Part shown: positions 38,768 through 47,346 of the stretch, piece after piece | How the letters are laid out: the number at the start of each line of letters is the position of its first letter | How positions within the stretch are numbered: position 1 is the first letter of the stretch | Assembly: GCA_028707125.1 (NCBI GenBank) | Contig: JAQTUX010000002.1 | Coordinates: forward strand, 248,001 to 312,000 | Reading direction: 5' to 3' | Source: Candidatus Omnitrophota bacterium | GTDB taxonomy: Bacteria; Omnitrophota; Gorgyraeia; Gygaellales; JAQTUX01 | Length of the DNA stretch: 64,000 bases | The notes under the pieces: model-generated | Told to the model about the DNA's origin: nothing | Databases searched by the model: none | Seen by the model: the letters and a program-made list of their open reading frames with translations, nothing else | Program-made: the position numbers and the translations under genes

Positions 38768-40044
38768 TCCCTACCCAGCAACTCAAACATATTCTTTTTA
38801 TATGCCTCAACACCCGGCTGATTAAACGGGTTGACACCCTGTATATACGCCGATATCGCTACCGCCTTTTCAAAAAAGAAAAACAGCGAGCCCAAAGAAT
38901 ACGCGCTTCTGTCGGCAATCTTGATTGACATATTAGGCACGCCGCCGTCCATATGGGCCTTCCTGGTGCCCACGCGCGCCTGGTTATTGATAAAACTGAA
39001 GCCCTTGCCTTTTATATAGTCCAACCCGTCGATGTTTTTGTCCATGGCGGGGACTTTAATTTCCCTCTTGGGCTTTTCTACGGCCATAAAGGTCTCAAAC
39101 AGGTTCCTCGCGCCCTCCTGTATCATCTGGCCTATAGAATGCAGGTCCGTGGTCAAAACACACGACGCCGGGAATATGCCTTTGCCCTGTTTGCCTTCGC
39201 TCTCGGCGAAAAGCTGCCTCCACCACTCCGCGAGATAATACAGGCAGGGATTGAAACCGGAAAGTATCTCTATATTTTTTCCCTTACGATAAAGCAGCTG
39301 CCTTGCCGCGGCGTACCTGTAGGAAATGTTTTTCTCAAGGTCAAGCGCGGAACAAAGATCTTTCATATCAGAGCCGCCCCTAAGCAGTTCCCTTATGTCT
39401 ATCCCCGAGGCGGCCTGCGGCAATAAACCTACGGGGGTGAGCACGGAAAACCTGCCTTCAACGTCCTGGGGTATGAAAAATTTCCGAAAGCCCTCTGAAT
39501 CGGCTATCTTCTTCAGCGTCCCCTTTTGCCTGTCCGTTGTGCAGATGATCCTTTTCTTGAGCTGCCGGCTGGAATACCTCTTCTTCATATAGTTATATAT
39601 CACCCTGAACGCGGCTGCCGGCTCAAGCGTCGCGCCTGATTTGGAGATCACATTTACGCAAACATCCCTGCCCTTTAGCCCGTCCAACACATCCTGAAGG
39701 TAATCAGCGTCAAGGTTAATGCCGGCAAACACGACCTTAAGCCCCTCAGGGCGGCAAAATTCCAAAGCAGCCCGCGAACCTAAGTAAGACCCGCCGATCC
39801 CTATGACTACCAATACCTCGCTTGTCTCCCGAATCTCTCCGGCGCAATTCTCAATATCTCTGATCAGCTCATCAGGCGTATCATCCGGCAGATCAAGCCA
39901 GCCCAGGGAAGCCCCGCCTTCCCCGGTTCTGTCGATAAGAAGCTCATGCGCCCGTTTTACTTCACTGAAAATAGAAGCAAAATCTCTGCCGGATATAAAA
40001 GGCGATAAATTACCACAATCTAGCTCTATCCTGGTCTTCGGCAT
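38752..40044 (-). CDS. pgi: Glucose-6-phosphate isomerase
   Basis: The 430-residue protein has the double SIS fold of phosphoglucose isomerase: VLVVIGIGGSYLGSRAALEF near residue 79, NVISKSGATLEPAAAFRVI near 133 and the C-terminal helices around YIQGVNPFNQPGVEAYK with the catalytic lysine. The catalytic Glu lies in LAEWWRQLFAESEGKQGKG near 275. It interconverts glucose 6-phosphate and fructose 6-phosphate. It is slightly shorter than usual bacterial enzymes (about 450). Its last codons lie within the palindrome described at 38619-38767. It starts two bases before the stop of the lipoprotein gene. Confidence 0.94.
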   Translation of the reverse strand: MPKTRIELDCGNLSPFISGRDFASIFSEVKRAHELLIDRTGEGGASLGWLDLPDDTPDELIRDIENCAGEIRETSEVLVVIGIGGSYLGSRAALEFCRPEGLKVVFAGINLDADYLQDVLDGLKGRDVCVNVISKSGATLEPAAAFRVIYNYMKKRYSSRQLKKRIICTTDRQKGTLKKIADSEGFRKFFIPQDVEGRFSVLTPVGLLPQAASGIDIRELLRGGSDMKDLCSALDLEKNISYRYAAARQLLYRKGKNIEILSGFNPCLYYLAEWWRQLFAESEGKQGKGIFPASCVLTTDLHSIGQMIQEGARNLFETFMAVEKPKREIKVPAMDKNIDGLDYIKGKGFSFINNQARVGTRKAHMDGGVPNMSIKIADRSAYSLGSLFFFFEKAVAISAYIQGVNPFNQPGVEAYKKNMFELLGRENTKP

Positions 40045-40045
40045 T

Positions 40046-40342
40046 CTACTTTTGGATCGGTTTTAATTCCGCGCCGTCAACAGGGCAGTATTTAACGCCC
40101 TCTTTATACCTTTTGCCGCATACCGGGCAAAACTTGGCATCCATCTGTTCTCCGATAAGCGCCCCTGCCGCGGCGCCGCCCAAGCCTCCGATCACAGCCC
40201 CCTCCATCGTATTCCCCGATTGGTGCCCTATGATCGCGCCTAACCCCGCGCCGGCCGCGGCGCCCACGCCCGCGCCCTTCTGAGTAGTGGTGCATCCGGC
40301 CATAACTACCGCCAGAACAATAATAAATATTATTCTTTTCAT
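40046..40342 (-). CDS. Glycine-zipper lipoprotein with C-terminal zinc ribbon
   Basis: From the ATG at 40342 (GGGAGG upstream) the product has 98 residues. A lipoprotein signal ends at VVMAGC (cysteine 17); residues 23-66 form a glycine zipper (GAGVGAAAGAGLGAIIG and VIGGLGGAAAGALIG), common in outer membrane lipoproteins of the Pcp/OsmB/YmgG type. Unusually, the tail holds CPVC at 72-75 and CPVD at 86-89, a zinc-ribbon pattern otherwise mostly cytoplasmic. It is a small envelope protein of unknown role between pgi and amrS. Confidence 0.78.
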   Translation of the reverse strand: MKRIIFIIVLAVVMAGCTTTQKGAGVGAAAGAGLGAIIGHQSGNTMEGAVIGGLGGAAAGALIGEQMDAKFCPVCGKRYKEGVKYCPVDGAELKPIQK

Positions 40343-40359
40343 ATCAACCTCCCTTTCTT

Positions 40360-41370
40360 CTAAAACAAACCTTCGACCCTGGTATTGCAGGACGGACACA
40401 AGCCGCCCTTAAGGTTATTCCGGGAAACGCTGAAACCCTGCCTTTTTATAAGAACGGTATTACAATTACCGCAGAATGTGTCTTCCCTGCCTCCGGGCAC
40501 ATTCCCGGTATACACATACTTAAGCCCGGCCGCCTTCCCTAAACCATACGCCATCTCTAACGTCTCAACGGGAGTGGCCTCCACATCATTCATTTTGTAA
40601 TCCGGATGAAACCTTGATATGTGCCAGGGGATCTCCCTGCCGACGGAAGCGATGAACGCGGCGGCCTCTCCCAGCTCTTCCTTTGAATCGTTAAGGCCGG
40701 GGATGACCAGCGTTGTCACCTCGACCCAGATGCCGATCTCCTTCATATGCCGTATTGATTCGCATACCGGCTTAAGGCGCGCCTTGCAGACCTTGCGGTA
40801 AAACTCGTCGGAAAACGCCTTCAGGTCAACGTTGGCGGCGTCAAAATAACCTTTTGAAAGATCAAGCGCCTCCCGGGTCATATAGCCGTTTGTCACAAGG
40901 ATATTAAGCAGCCCCTCTTTTCCGGCAAGCCCCGCGGTCTCATAGGCGTATTCAAAGAAAATCGTGGGCTCGGTATAGGTATAGGAGATGCTGGCCGCGC
41001 CGCCCGCCTTTGCCTGCTTCACTACCTCACGCGGCGGCATTCTCTGCGCCTTGTCATCCCCGCCTTCACTGTACCCTGTCTGTGAGATCTGCCAGTTCTG
41101 GCAAAAACCGCACCTGAAATTACAGCCGTATGCGGCTATGGAAAAGGATTTAGAACCCGGAAGCACATGAAAGAGCGGCTTTTTTTCTATAGGGTCAAAA
41201 TTCGCGGCCGCTACATCAGCGTAAGCGTAAGTATAAAGCCGGCCTTTTTTGTTCTGCCTGACGCCGCAGAAACCAAACTCACCGTCTTTTATCAAACAAC
41301 GATGGGAACACAGAAAACAGGAAACGTCATTGCCGGAAACCTGCCTGTAAAGCAGCGCCTCACTGCGCAT
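40360..41370 (-). CDS. amrS: AmmeMemoRadiSam system radical SAM protein
   Basis: I prefer the ATG at 41370 (MRSEALLYR) since the upstream extension falls in a hairpin. The 336-residue protein has a two-cysteine N-terminal patch (CFLCSHRCLI), FDPIEKKPLFHVLPG, and the radical SAM motif CNFRCGFC near residue 85. This matches AmrS, formerly pyruvate formate-lyase activase-like, which occurs with Memo and AMMECR1 proteins in anaerobes; neither partner gene is in the window. A C-terminal CGNCN plus CPSCN pair suggests a zinc knuckle. The substrate is unknown. Confidence 0.9.
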   Translation of the reverse strand: MRSEALLYRQVSGNDVSCFLCSHRCLIKDGEFGFCGVRQNKKGRLYTYAYADVAAANFDPIEKKPLFHVLPGSKSFSIAAYGCNFRCGFCQNWQISQTGYSEGGDDKAQRMPPREVVKQAKAGGAASISYTYTEPTIFFEYAYETAGLAGKEGLLNILVTNGYMTREALDLSKGYFDAANVDLKAFSDEFYRKVCKARLKPVCESIRHMKEIGIWVEVTTLVIPGLNDSKEELGEAAAFIASVGREIPWHISRFHPDYKMNDVEATPVETLEMAYGLGKAAGLKYVYTGNVPGGREDTFCGNCNTVLIKRQGFSVSRNNLKGGLCPSCNTRVEGLF

Positions 41371-41379
41371 TTGAAAACA

Positions 41380-41431
41380 GGGACACATCCCATCTTTTAG
41401 CCGGAAACGAACAGGATGTGTCCCTTTTTTT
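41380..41431. terminator. Perfect 11-bp stem hairpin with T-run
   Basis: GGGACACATCC (41380-41390) and GGATGTGTCCC (41414-41424) form an 11-bp perfect stem around a 23-base loop. A T7 run follows on the plus strand, and the minus strand has A7 before and TGTTTTC after. It lies directly after the stop of the MscS-like gene and before amrS, so it is most likely a terminator for the former. Confidence 0.75.
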
Positions 41432-42107
41432 ATTTCTTTGCCTTAACCTTGTCAATAAAAGCGGCTACTGAATCCCCGATTATGTCTTTGCAACCCAGGC
41501 CTATCGCGATGGCAAGGCCCAAACCCAAAGAGCCGATCAAGATAGTCAAGACCCTTTCTACTATAACGGCGCCTATCTTCAACTGCTCAAGGACGATCGC
41601 GATCGTGAATATTATGGTTATTACCTCGGCAATCTTGCCCAGAAGCTTGCTCTGTACAACGCCCGCGTTGGCGGTGGCCGCCTGCACGAGCGAACTTAAT
41701 AAAGTGGCTACGAACATACCCAGGATCAAAACAAAGATAGCGGCGATTATATTAGGTATGTAAAGCACGATCCTGTTGAGTATGTCGGCGGCGGCAGTCA
41801 AGCCCAGGGTATTGACCGCTATAACCAGCGCGATCAACAATATCAACCAATAACTGACCACGCTTATGAGTTCAGATACGCTGTACTTAATGCCGCCCTT
41901 TGCGAGGATCTCGCCGAGTTTGATCTGTTCGCAGAGCTTGTCCAGAGAAATGATATCCAGCACCTTCAGCACGAGCCTCTTCACAATGCGCGCAATGACC
42001 CATCCGACCGCGAGGATCGCCAAGACCCCCAGTATGGCCATAATAAATTCGCCGATCTGGCCAAGCATGGTCTTGATGGGCTCCAGCAAAACTACTGTCC
42101 AACTCAT
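41430..42107 (-). CDS. MscS-like conserved TM-helix repeat protein
   Basis: Starting at the ATG at 42107, after AAGGAGG, the 225-residue protein has five or six hydrophobic helices: FIMAILGVLAILAVGWVIAR, VSYWLILLIALVIAVNTLGL, IIAAIFVLILGMFVATLLSS and IGSLGLGLAIAIGLGCKDIIG. The alternation of glycine-rich amphipathic helices fits the conserved TM helix family found beside MscS channels, and the last block resembles the MscS pore helix, but the cytoplasmic beta domain is missing. It may be a small mechanosensitive-channel-like protein. It is followed by a hairpin terminator. Confidence 0.75.
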   Translation of the reverse strand: MSWTVVLLEPIKTMLGQIGEFIMAILGVLAILAVGWVIARIVKRLVLKVLDIISLDKLCEQIKLGEILAKGGIKYSVSELISVVSYWLILLIALVIAVNTLGLTAAADILNRIVLYIPNIIAAIFVLILGMFVATLLSSLVQAATANAGVVQSKLLGKIAEVITIIFTIAIVLEQLKIGAVIVERVLTILIGSLGLGLAIAIGLGCKDIIGDSVAAFIDKVKAKK

Positions 42108-42161
42108 ACGCACCTCCTTTTTGCTAACTCTATCACTCCTGAAAAGGCGTGTCAAGGGTTT

Positions 42162-42938
42162 TTAGACGGGTAAGGTCATACCGTCGTACGCGGCAGAAAC
42201 GTCTATGCCGCTTTCCCGGGCAAAGGCCTCGCAGAGGATATGCGGCTTATGCGCGAGCATGGTCATGCCGAAATGCGTAAGTACCGCCTTTTTCGGCCTG
42301 ATATTCTCAATTATCTTCTTTGCCTCGGGAAAAGAAAGGTGCTGCACATCGGGGCGCGGTTCATAGAAAACTACGGAAATTATTAATATATCCGCTTTAT
42401 AGAAATCCTCCAGTCCGCCGAAATAAGCCGTATCCGTGATCAAAGAAACGCTGCTGCCGGCCAGTTTAATCTTAAGGCCGTATGTCTCTGCCGGATGCCG
42501 GTGCCTGGGAGAGGTCATGAATTTAAGATCCTTGACCGCGTACTCCGACTCCGACTCCAGAAATTCAATGCGCTCGGGAAAGGCCTCGGCATGCTTTAAT
42601 ATCACGGAGTCAACGCCTATTGTATCCTTGGGACAAAAAACAACTCCTCGTTTTTTGGACCCGCCTTCGGTCATCGCCTCGATCATAACGTTTATATCGC
42701 CTGAATGGTCAAGGTGCCTGTGGGTAAGTATGATGCCGTCCAATTTGGAGGGGTCAAGCTTCGGCCTGCTCATCGCGCAGCGCGCGATGCTGCCGGGCCC
42801 GGGGTCCACGATCACATTGGCTGCCTGCGAATGGATCCATAGCCCGCCTGAGGCGCGAAGCTGCTTTATCATTACGAACCTCGCGCCGGCGGTACCTAAG
42901 AATTTGATCCAGTTATCCGGCTTGGATTCTGTCTTCAT
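42162..42938 (-). CDS. Metallo-beta-lactamase fold hydrolase
   Basis: The 258-residue protein begins IKFLGTAGARFVMIKQL and carries ILTHRHLDHSGDINVMIEA near residue 72 (THxHxDH zinc ligands), SPRHRHPAETYG near 138, SLITDTAYFGGL near 160 and LTHFGMTML near 216. This is the RNase Z/UlaG-like branch with an ordinary dinuclear zinc site. The substrate is not evident; phosphodiester or cyclic nucleotide hydrolysis are options. It follows the NYN gene after a 34-base gap holding a run of degenerate CTTGAxxC repeats and stands apart from the MscS-like gene. Confidence 0.87.
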   Translation of the reverse strand: MKTESKPDNWIKFLGTAGARFVMIKQLRASGGLWIHSQAANVIVDPGPGSIARCAMSRPKLDPSKLDGIILTHRHLDHSGDINVMIEAMTEGGSKKRGVVFCPKDTIGVDSVILKHAEAFPERIEFLESESEYAVKDLKFMTSPRHRHPAETYGLKIKLAGSSVSLITDTAYFGGLEDFYKADILIISVVFYEPRPDVQHLSFPEAKKIIENIRPKKAVLTHFGMTMLAHKPHILCEAFARESGIDVSAAYDGMTLPV

Positions 42939-42972
42939 ATAAACCTTGACGCTTTAGCACCTTGATACTTGA

Positions 42973-43446
42973 TCACTTAAGCCAGACCTTACGCAGCTCC
43001 TCCGTGATCCTGCGTTCCTGAGAAGAATCGATCTCTGCCTTAGGGATACGCCCTGATATGTCCTTCTTTTGGCCCTTCATAATAAAATCTGATGAGCCCA
43101 TAACGCACACGCCCAGCGCCTTCATTGAAGCGCGAAGCTCCCTGTCATCGGAAACAACTATTATGTCCCGAGGTTTACCGCCTGCCCCCGCGATCTGCCG
43201 TATCTTATCGTCCGCGGAGGACGAGCCGCTGAAGACCACCTCAATTCCCCCGCGTCTTTCCTGAAAGGCGGGATCGGCATTACCGTCAAAGACAACCGTT
43301 ACCCTGTTCCTTTTGGAACCGCAGACATTATTATTGATTATGAAATCAACCAGGCGTGTTTTATGGTCTTCGAGAGCCGAATTAACTTTAGGAAAGCCGC
43401 GCCTTTTTGCGACGTTGAAGCCATCTAGAATGTAATGCAAAGGCAT
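42973..43446 (-). CDS. NYN-domain (YacP/Rae1-like) ribonuclease
   Basis: The 157-residue protein starts YILDGFNVAKRRG, with the first acidic residue of the PIN/NYN fold, continues with VTVVFDGNADP near residue 49 and IIVVSDDRELRASMKALG near 92, the pattern of YacP-type NYN nucleases. In Bacillus the relative Rae1 cuts mRNA on the ribosome. All the expected Asp residues are present. The start lies 59 bases inside the end of the flippase-like gene; there is no later start that keeps the fold intact, so the overlap seems real. Confidence 0.84.
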   Translation of the reverse strand: MPLHYILDGFNVAKRRGFPKVNSALEDHKTRLVDFIINNNVCGSKRNRVTVVFDGNADPAFQERRGGIEVVFSGSSSADDKIRQIAGAGGKPRDIIVVSDDRELRASMKALGVCVMGSSDFIMKGQKKDISGRIPKAEIDSSQERRITEELRKVWLK

Positions 43447-44365
43447 ATACTATCCCTCCGGCAATGCCGGCCAGAAGAAGAAAGCCGAAATTTATAAGCG
43501 ACATTGCCAACGCGGCGTTATGCGCCATGCCCACCTTTGTAAAAAAGAACACCGTGCTCATATCCCTTAAGCCAAGCCCGCCTATGGAAACAGGCAGGAT
43601 GGTAATGGTAGTAACCACAGGTACGAATATAAAAAAATATATGAGCGGGATGTCGGCCCCCAGCGCCCTGGCAGTCAGCCAGAAGATCAACGGCGTCATC
43701 GCCTGAATGGCCACGGAAATAAAGAAATTCTTCGTGATCACGGCTGAACGCGAACGAAAATGGTAGATCTCCTGATGAAGGTTCTTAAGGTAGGCCCTTA
43801 TGCCCTTTTCGTGATGCGACTTAAGCAGGCTATTCACAAACAAAAACACCCTCTCGTTAAACAGGACGATGATCAGCGCTAACAGGATAAAGGCGACCGC
43901 CGCTATAATGAAAAACACAACCGGCTCGTCGCTTATATACCTGTAACCCAAAAGCAGGGCAACGATGGCAACAGATACCAGCCCCACAAAACCGCTTATC
44001 CTGTCCAGCAAAACCGTGGCTACTACCTCCTTTGAACTCCTGGTGTGTATGACCAGGTCCATGGAACGGACCACATCCCCGCCGATAGTGGAAGGCAGGA
44101 ATAGATTAAAGAAGTTACCGCCTAAGAAAGAGACCGCTACGCGGCGCAAGGGTATATGGAGCATCACCCCTCTTAAAAGCATATCCCAGCGTATAAGCGC
44201 CAACAGATAAAGGAAAAGTAATAGTAAAAACGCGGCTATTATGTAAACAGGGTCCGCCTTTGAAATAGTAACCCGCAATTCTTCTATATTAACCTTGCTG
44301 AACAAAAAGAACAGCAGCAGGATGCTTACGCTGACCCTTAGACCAATATTAAGCGCCTTTTTCAC
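43388..44365 (-). CDS. Lysylphosphatidylglycerol synthase-like flippase (UPF0104)
   Basis: The 325-residue membrane protein has about eight helices and typical UPF0104/LPG_synthase_TM motifs: FSKVNIEELRVTISKADP, LLRGVMLHIPLRRVAVSFLGGNFFNLFLPSTIGGDVVRS near residue 70-105 (seen as NLFLPSTIGGDVVR) and LPVSIGGLGLRDMS near 265. The family likely flips lipid-linked molecules, and MprF flippase domains are relatives. No catalytic synthase domain is attached. It overlaps the thioredoxin reductase gene by 4 bases and the NYN gene by 59. The lipid substrate is unknown. Confidence 0.83.
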   Translation of the reverse strand: MKKALNIGLRVSVSILLLFFLFSKVNIEELRVTISKADPVYIIAAFLLLLFLYLLALIRWDMLLRGVMLHIPLRRVAVSFLGGNFFNLFLPSTIGGDVVRSMDLVIHTRSSKEVVATVLLDRISGFVGLVSVAIVALLLGYRYISDEPVVFFIIAAVAFILLALIIVLFNERVFLFVNSLLKSHHEKGIRAYLKNLHQEIYHFRSRSAVITKNFFISVAIQAMTPLIFWLTARALGADIPLIYFFIFVPVVTTITILPVSIGGLGLRDMSTVFFFTKVGMAHNAALAMSLINFGFLLLAGIAGGIVYAFALHSRWLQRRKKARLS

Positions 44366-45294
44366 TTAACGGCCCCTTCCAGATACTTTACCGCCGAGAA
44401 CCCTGCCTGCGCCCCGTCGCCGCAGGCGGTAATGAATTGATACAGGTCCTTCCTGCGGCAGTCGCCGCAGGCAAATATGCCGGATGAGCCGGTATTCATC
44501 AGCTCATCCGTAAGGATAAAGCCGTCTTTATCCAACTTCAACGCGCCCCCGGCAAACTCTGTATTGGGCAATATACCTACAAAAATAAACACGCCGTCGG
44601 CAGGCATCGCGTCTTTCTTTCCCGTCTTTACATTTGTTATTTTCACCGCCTCAACCCTGGCGCTGCCGGTTATTTCTTCAACCACGCTGTCAAGGGCAAA
44701 ATGGATATTTCCGCTTGCCTCCGCGCGTTTCTGAAGTATCCTTGATGCCCTGAATCTATCCCGCCTGTGCACTATGGTTACTTTTTTCGCTATCCGGGAA
44801 AGGAAGAGCGCCTCTTCGATCGCTTTGTCGCCTCCGCCTATTACTATTACCTCTTTACCTCTGTACAGCGGACCGTCGCAGGTAGCGCAATAGGAAACGC
44901 CCTTACCGCTGAGTTCGGACTCGCCGGGGATACCAAGCTTTTTCGGACTGGCCCCTGAGGCGATTATCAAGGCCCTTGACCTGAACTCCCTGTCTGCCGT
45001 AAAGACCTGTTTTTCGTCGGCCGCGTGGCCGGCTCCGATGCGTATTGCTTCTCCTTCTTCTATTCTAACGCCGAAACCCTCTGCCTGTTTACGCAGCCGC
45101 TCTGCCAGCTCAAAACTGCCTATGCCTTCCGGAAAACCGGGATAGTTCTCTATTCTTTCTGTAAGGATGATCTGGCCGCCTACACACAGCCGCTCCAGGA
45201 TAAGCGTGTTGTAAAGCGCCCTGCCGGTATAAATGCCGGCGGTAAGCCCTGCTGCCGAAGCGCCTATTATAATACAGTCATACGTGTCATTCAT
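44362..45294 (-). CDS. trxB: Thioredoxin reductase
   Basis: The 310-residue protein has FAD and NADPH folds (IIIGASAAGLTAGIYTGRA at residue 8, VIGGGDKAIEEALFLS at 152), the redox pair CATC at 136-139 and the NADPH-discriminating motif HRRDRFR at 176-182, followed by GIFACGDCRRKDLYQ at the C-terminus. It is thus a canonical NADPH-thioredoxin reductase, in contrast with its paralogue at 24525-25430. The N-terminal GASAAG has S in place of the usual G-P. It overlaps the flippase-like gene and follows the prepilin peptidase gene by 4 bases. Confidence 0.92.
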   Translation of the reverse strand: MNDTYDCIIIGASAAGLTAGIYTGRALYNTLILERLCVGGQIILTERIENYPGFPEGIGSFELAERLRKQAEGFGVRIEEGEAIRIGAGHAADEKQVFTADREFRSRALIIASGASPKKLGIPGESELSGKGVSYCATCDGPLYRGKEVIVIGGGDKAIEEALFLSRIAKKVTIVHRRDRFRASRILQKRAEASGNIHFALDSVVEEITGSARVEAVKITNVKTGKKDAMPADGVFIFVGILPNTEFAGGALKLDKDGFILTDELMNTGSSGIFACGDCRRKDLYQFITACGDGAQAGFSAVKYLEGAVK

Positions 45295-45298
45295 ACGG

Positions 45299-46036
45299 CT
45301 AAAAGTACACGGGAAATATCAATCTCATGATCGGCTCATACCAGAATATGGAAACAAGCGCGGCCAGCGAAAGAAAGGGCCCGTAGGGTATAGTGTGGTC
45401 TTTTTTCTTTAATAAAATATAAACGCCTACGGCCGTGCCGAAAAAAGGCGCGGCGAAAAACGTAAACAGCGCTTTTTTGTATCCCAAAAAAGCGCCTATC
45501 ATGGCCAGAAGCTTCACATCCCCTCCGCCCATGGTCTCCTTCTTGAAGATAAAATCGCCTAAAAGGCCCGTAAGATATATGACGCCTCCTCCGATCAGGA
45601 TCCCAAGCAGCGAGTCAATGTTATGGTTAAAGACAAAACCGGCTATTATCCCTCCTATCGAAACCTCATCCGGTATAATGCGGTGTTTCAAATCCACAAA
45701 TGTGGCGACGATCAGGCCGCAGGACAGGACCGCGTAAGAAACACTTTCAAATCCCAACCCGAATCTGCTGTATAAGGAAAAAAACGCGCCTGCCGTAAGT
45801 AATTCAACAAAAGGATAGACAAAGGATATCCTGCCGCCGCATGACCTGCATTTGGCCCTGAGTATCAGAAAGCTGACAATAGGTATGTTATCGTACCAGG
45901 ATATTACATGATCGCATCTGGGGCAGAATGACCGGGGGGGCTTGTTGACCGGCTTTCCCAGCGGCAGGCGGTATATGCAGACATTGAGGAAACTGCCTAC
46001 GCACAGGCCTAAAATTAATACAATGGCTATAGCCAA
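45299..46036 (-). CDS. pilD: Prepilin peptidase (type IV leader peptidase, A24)
   Basis: The 245-residue protein has about seven helices. The N-terminal domain carries SFLNVCIYRLP and the cysteine pairs CPRC (residue about 38) and CRSC (about 64) of the zinc motif. The catalytic aspartates lie in VDLKHRIIPDEV near residue 122 and MGGGDVKLLAM near 176, the GxGD motif. It cleaves class III signal peptides of type IV pilins and type II secretion pseudopilins and methylates the new N-terminus. No pilin gene is in the window. It lies 3 bases after aroE. Confidence 0.93.
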   Translation of the reverse strand: MAIAIVLILGLCVGSFLNVCIYRLPLGKPVNKPPRSFCPRCDHVISWYDNIPIVSFLILRAKCRSCGGRISFVYPFVELLTAGAFFSLYSRFGLGFESVSYAVLSCGLIVATFVDLKHRIIPDEVSIGGIIAGFVFNHNIDSLLGILIGGGVIYLTGLLGDFIFKKETMGGGDVKLLAMIGAFLGYKKALFTFFAAPFFGTAVGVYILLKKKDHTIPYGPFLSLAALVSIFWYEPIMRLIFPVYF

Positions 46037-46039
46037 TTA

Positions 46040-46897
46040 TTACCTACTTTTCTCTATCGCCAACTGCAGGGCCTTTCTCATGGTCTCTATGGGGGGAGTC
46101 CGCTTCTCCCAGATCTCAAAGGCGAGAACGCCCTGATAAAGAAGCATACCCAGGCCGTTTGTCACCTTGAACCCTCTTCTCTTGGCCTCGCGCAGCAGCC
46201 TTGTTTCCTGCGGGTTGTAAAGCAAGTCATAGACCAATATGCGGGAGGGCAGCCTGTCGATATCTATGATCAGCGGATCGTCTTTATGAAGCCCTGTCGG
46301 GGTAGCGTTAATAAGAAGGTCGCTTTTCTCTACCGGCAGATCCGCTATGCTGCCGTAACTCCGGATATCACAATCGGGGAATTTGGCCGACATATCCCTG
46401 GCCAGCGTACCGCACTTTGACTGGTCTATGTCAAACAGAGAGATGCTCGATGTACGCGCCTTTGCCAGATAATAGGTAAGCGCCCTTGCCGCTCCACCCG
46501 CGCCCACGATCGAGGCCGCCTTGCCCACGGGGCCAAACTTCATCTCGCTGCTTAAGTGCTGCAGGAAGCCGGCTCCGTCGGTATTAAACCCGCTCATCCT
46601 GTCCTTTTCAATTACTATTGTATTTACCGCGCCGATCGCGCGGGCGTCCTCCGATAATTCATCTATAAAGGCGATCACCGCTTCCTTATGCGGCAGGGTA
46701 ACGTTCAGGCCGCGGATACCCAGATACCTGACCTTGCCCATAAAATCAGGCAGGTTGGGCGGCTCAACTGAAAACAGCCGGTACTCCGCCTTTATGCCCA
46801 TTTCTTTGAACGCGGCATTATGCATTATGGCGGAAAAGCTGTGGGACACAGGATGGCCTATCACTCCGTAAACCGCTTTTGTGTGTTTGGTATTCAT
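46040..46897 (-). CDS. aroE: Shikimate dehydrogenase
   Basis: The 285-residue protein opens VYGVIGHPVSHSFSAIMHN and has the shikimate site NVTLPHKEAV near residue 64 with the catalytic lysine, GAVNTIVIEKDRMSGFNTD near 89, and a Rossmann NADP motif VGAGGAARALTYYL near 133. NATPTGLHKDDP and LLYQGVLAFEIW complete the family. It reduces 3-dehydroshikimate to shikimate in aromatic amino acid synthesis. Length is normal. It lies two bases after the stop of an unknown gene that follows leuA and before the prepilin peptidase gene. Confidence 0.95.
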   Translation of the reverse strand: MNTKHTKAVYGVIGHPVSHSFSAIMHNAAFKEMGIKAEYRLFSVEPPNLPDFMGKVRYLGIRGLNVTLPHKEAVIAFIDELSEDARAIGAVNTIVIEKDRMSGFNTDGAGFLQHLSSEMKFGPVGKAASIVGAGGAARALTYYLAKARTSSISLFDIDQSKCGTLARDMSAKFPDCDIRSYGSIADLPVEKSDLLINATPTGLHKDDPLIIDIDRLPSRILVYDLLYNPQETRLLREAKRRGFKVTNGLGMLLYQGVLAFEIWEKRTPPIETMRKALQLAIEKSR

Positions 46898-46899
46898 TT

Positions 46900-47346
46900 T
46901 TATTTACTCTTTAAGGCGACGCCGAAGAATACCCCCCACTGTTCATCAGAAAATCTGGCGAAAGGAAAAGTGTACATATCCACTAGTTTGATCCGTATTT
47001 CCTCAATAGTTAACTGGCGGTATACCTTGGGCCAGTTCCTGCCGCGGGGGTTGTCCATGTAGCGCCGTCCGTAAACAATGTCCCAGAATTCCTGCCACTC
47101 CAACCGGTCAAAATTCTTGAACGGCTCTCCCACATAAAGGGCAAGCTGCGTCTCCGCGATCGCCGTGCTCAGCGGCCTTCTCCTTTGTTCCTGTTTCACG
47201 CCGCCGGCAAACTCTTTCTTGAACTTGCCCAGGGAATTTAACAGGGCCAGCCAATCCCCCCTTAAGTTAGACCTGGCAGCCAACATAAGCGCCGCGACCA
47301 CAAAGCCCGAGACGATCAGTACCCTTAAGAAATGCCTATCTTCCAT
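46900..47346 (-). CDS. Membrane-anchored protein of unknown function
   Basis: The chosen ATG at 47346 lies 11 bases inside the end of leuA and gives 148 residues. An N-terminal anchor (residues about 6-24) precedes a soluble part rich in aromatic residues: NFDRLEWQEFWDIVYGRRYMD, ENPRGRNWPKVYRQL-like WPKVYRQLTIEEIRIK and ARFSDEQWGVFFGVAL. I recognise no family. The soluble part would face the periplasm if the anchor follows the positive-inside rule, which is not clear here. The tight packing between leuA and aroE suggests co-transcription. Confidence 0.65.
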   Translation of the reverse strand: MEDRHFLRVLIVSGFVVAALMLAARSNLRGDWLALLNSLGKFKKEFAGGVKQEQRRRPLSTAIAETQLALYVGEPFKNFDRLEWQEFWDIVYGRRYMDNPRGRNWPKVYRQLTIEEIRIKLVDMYTFPFARFSDEQWGVFFGVALKSK

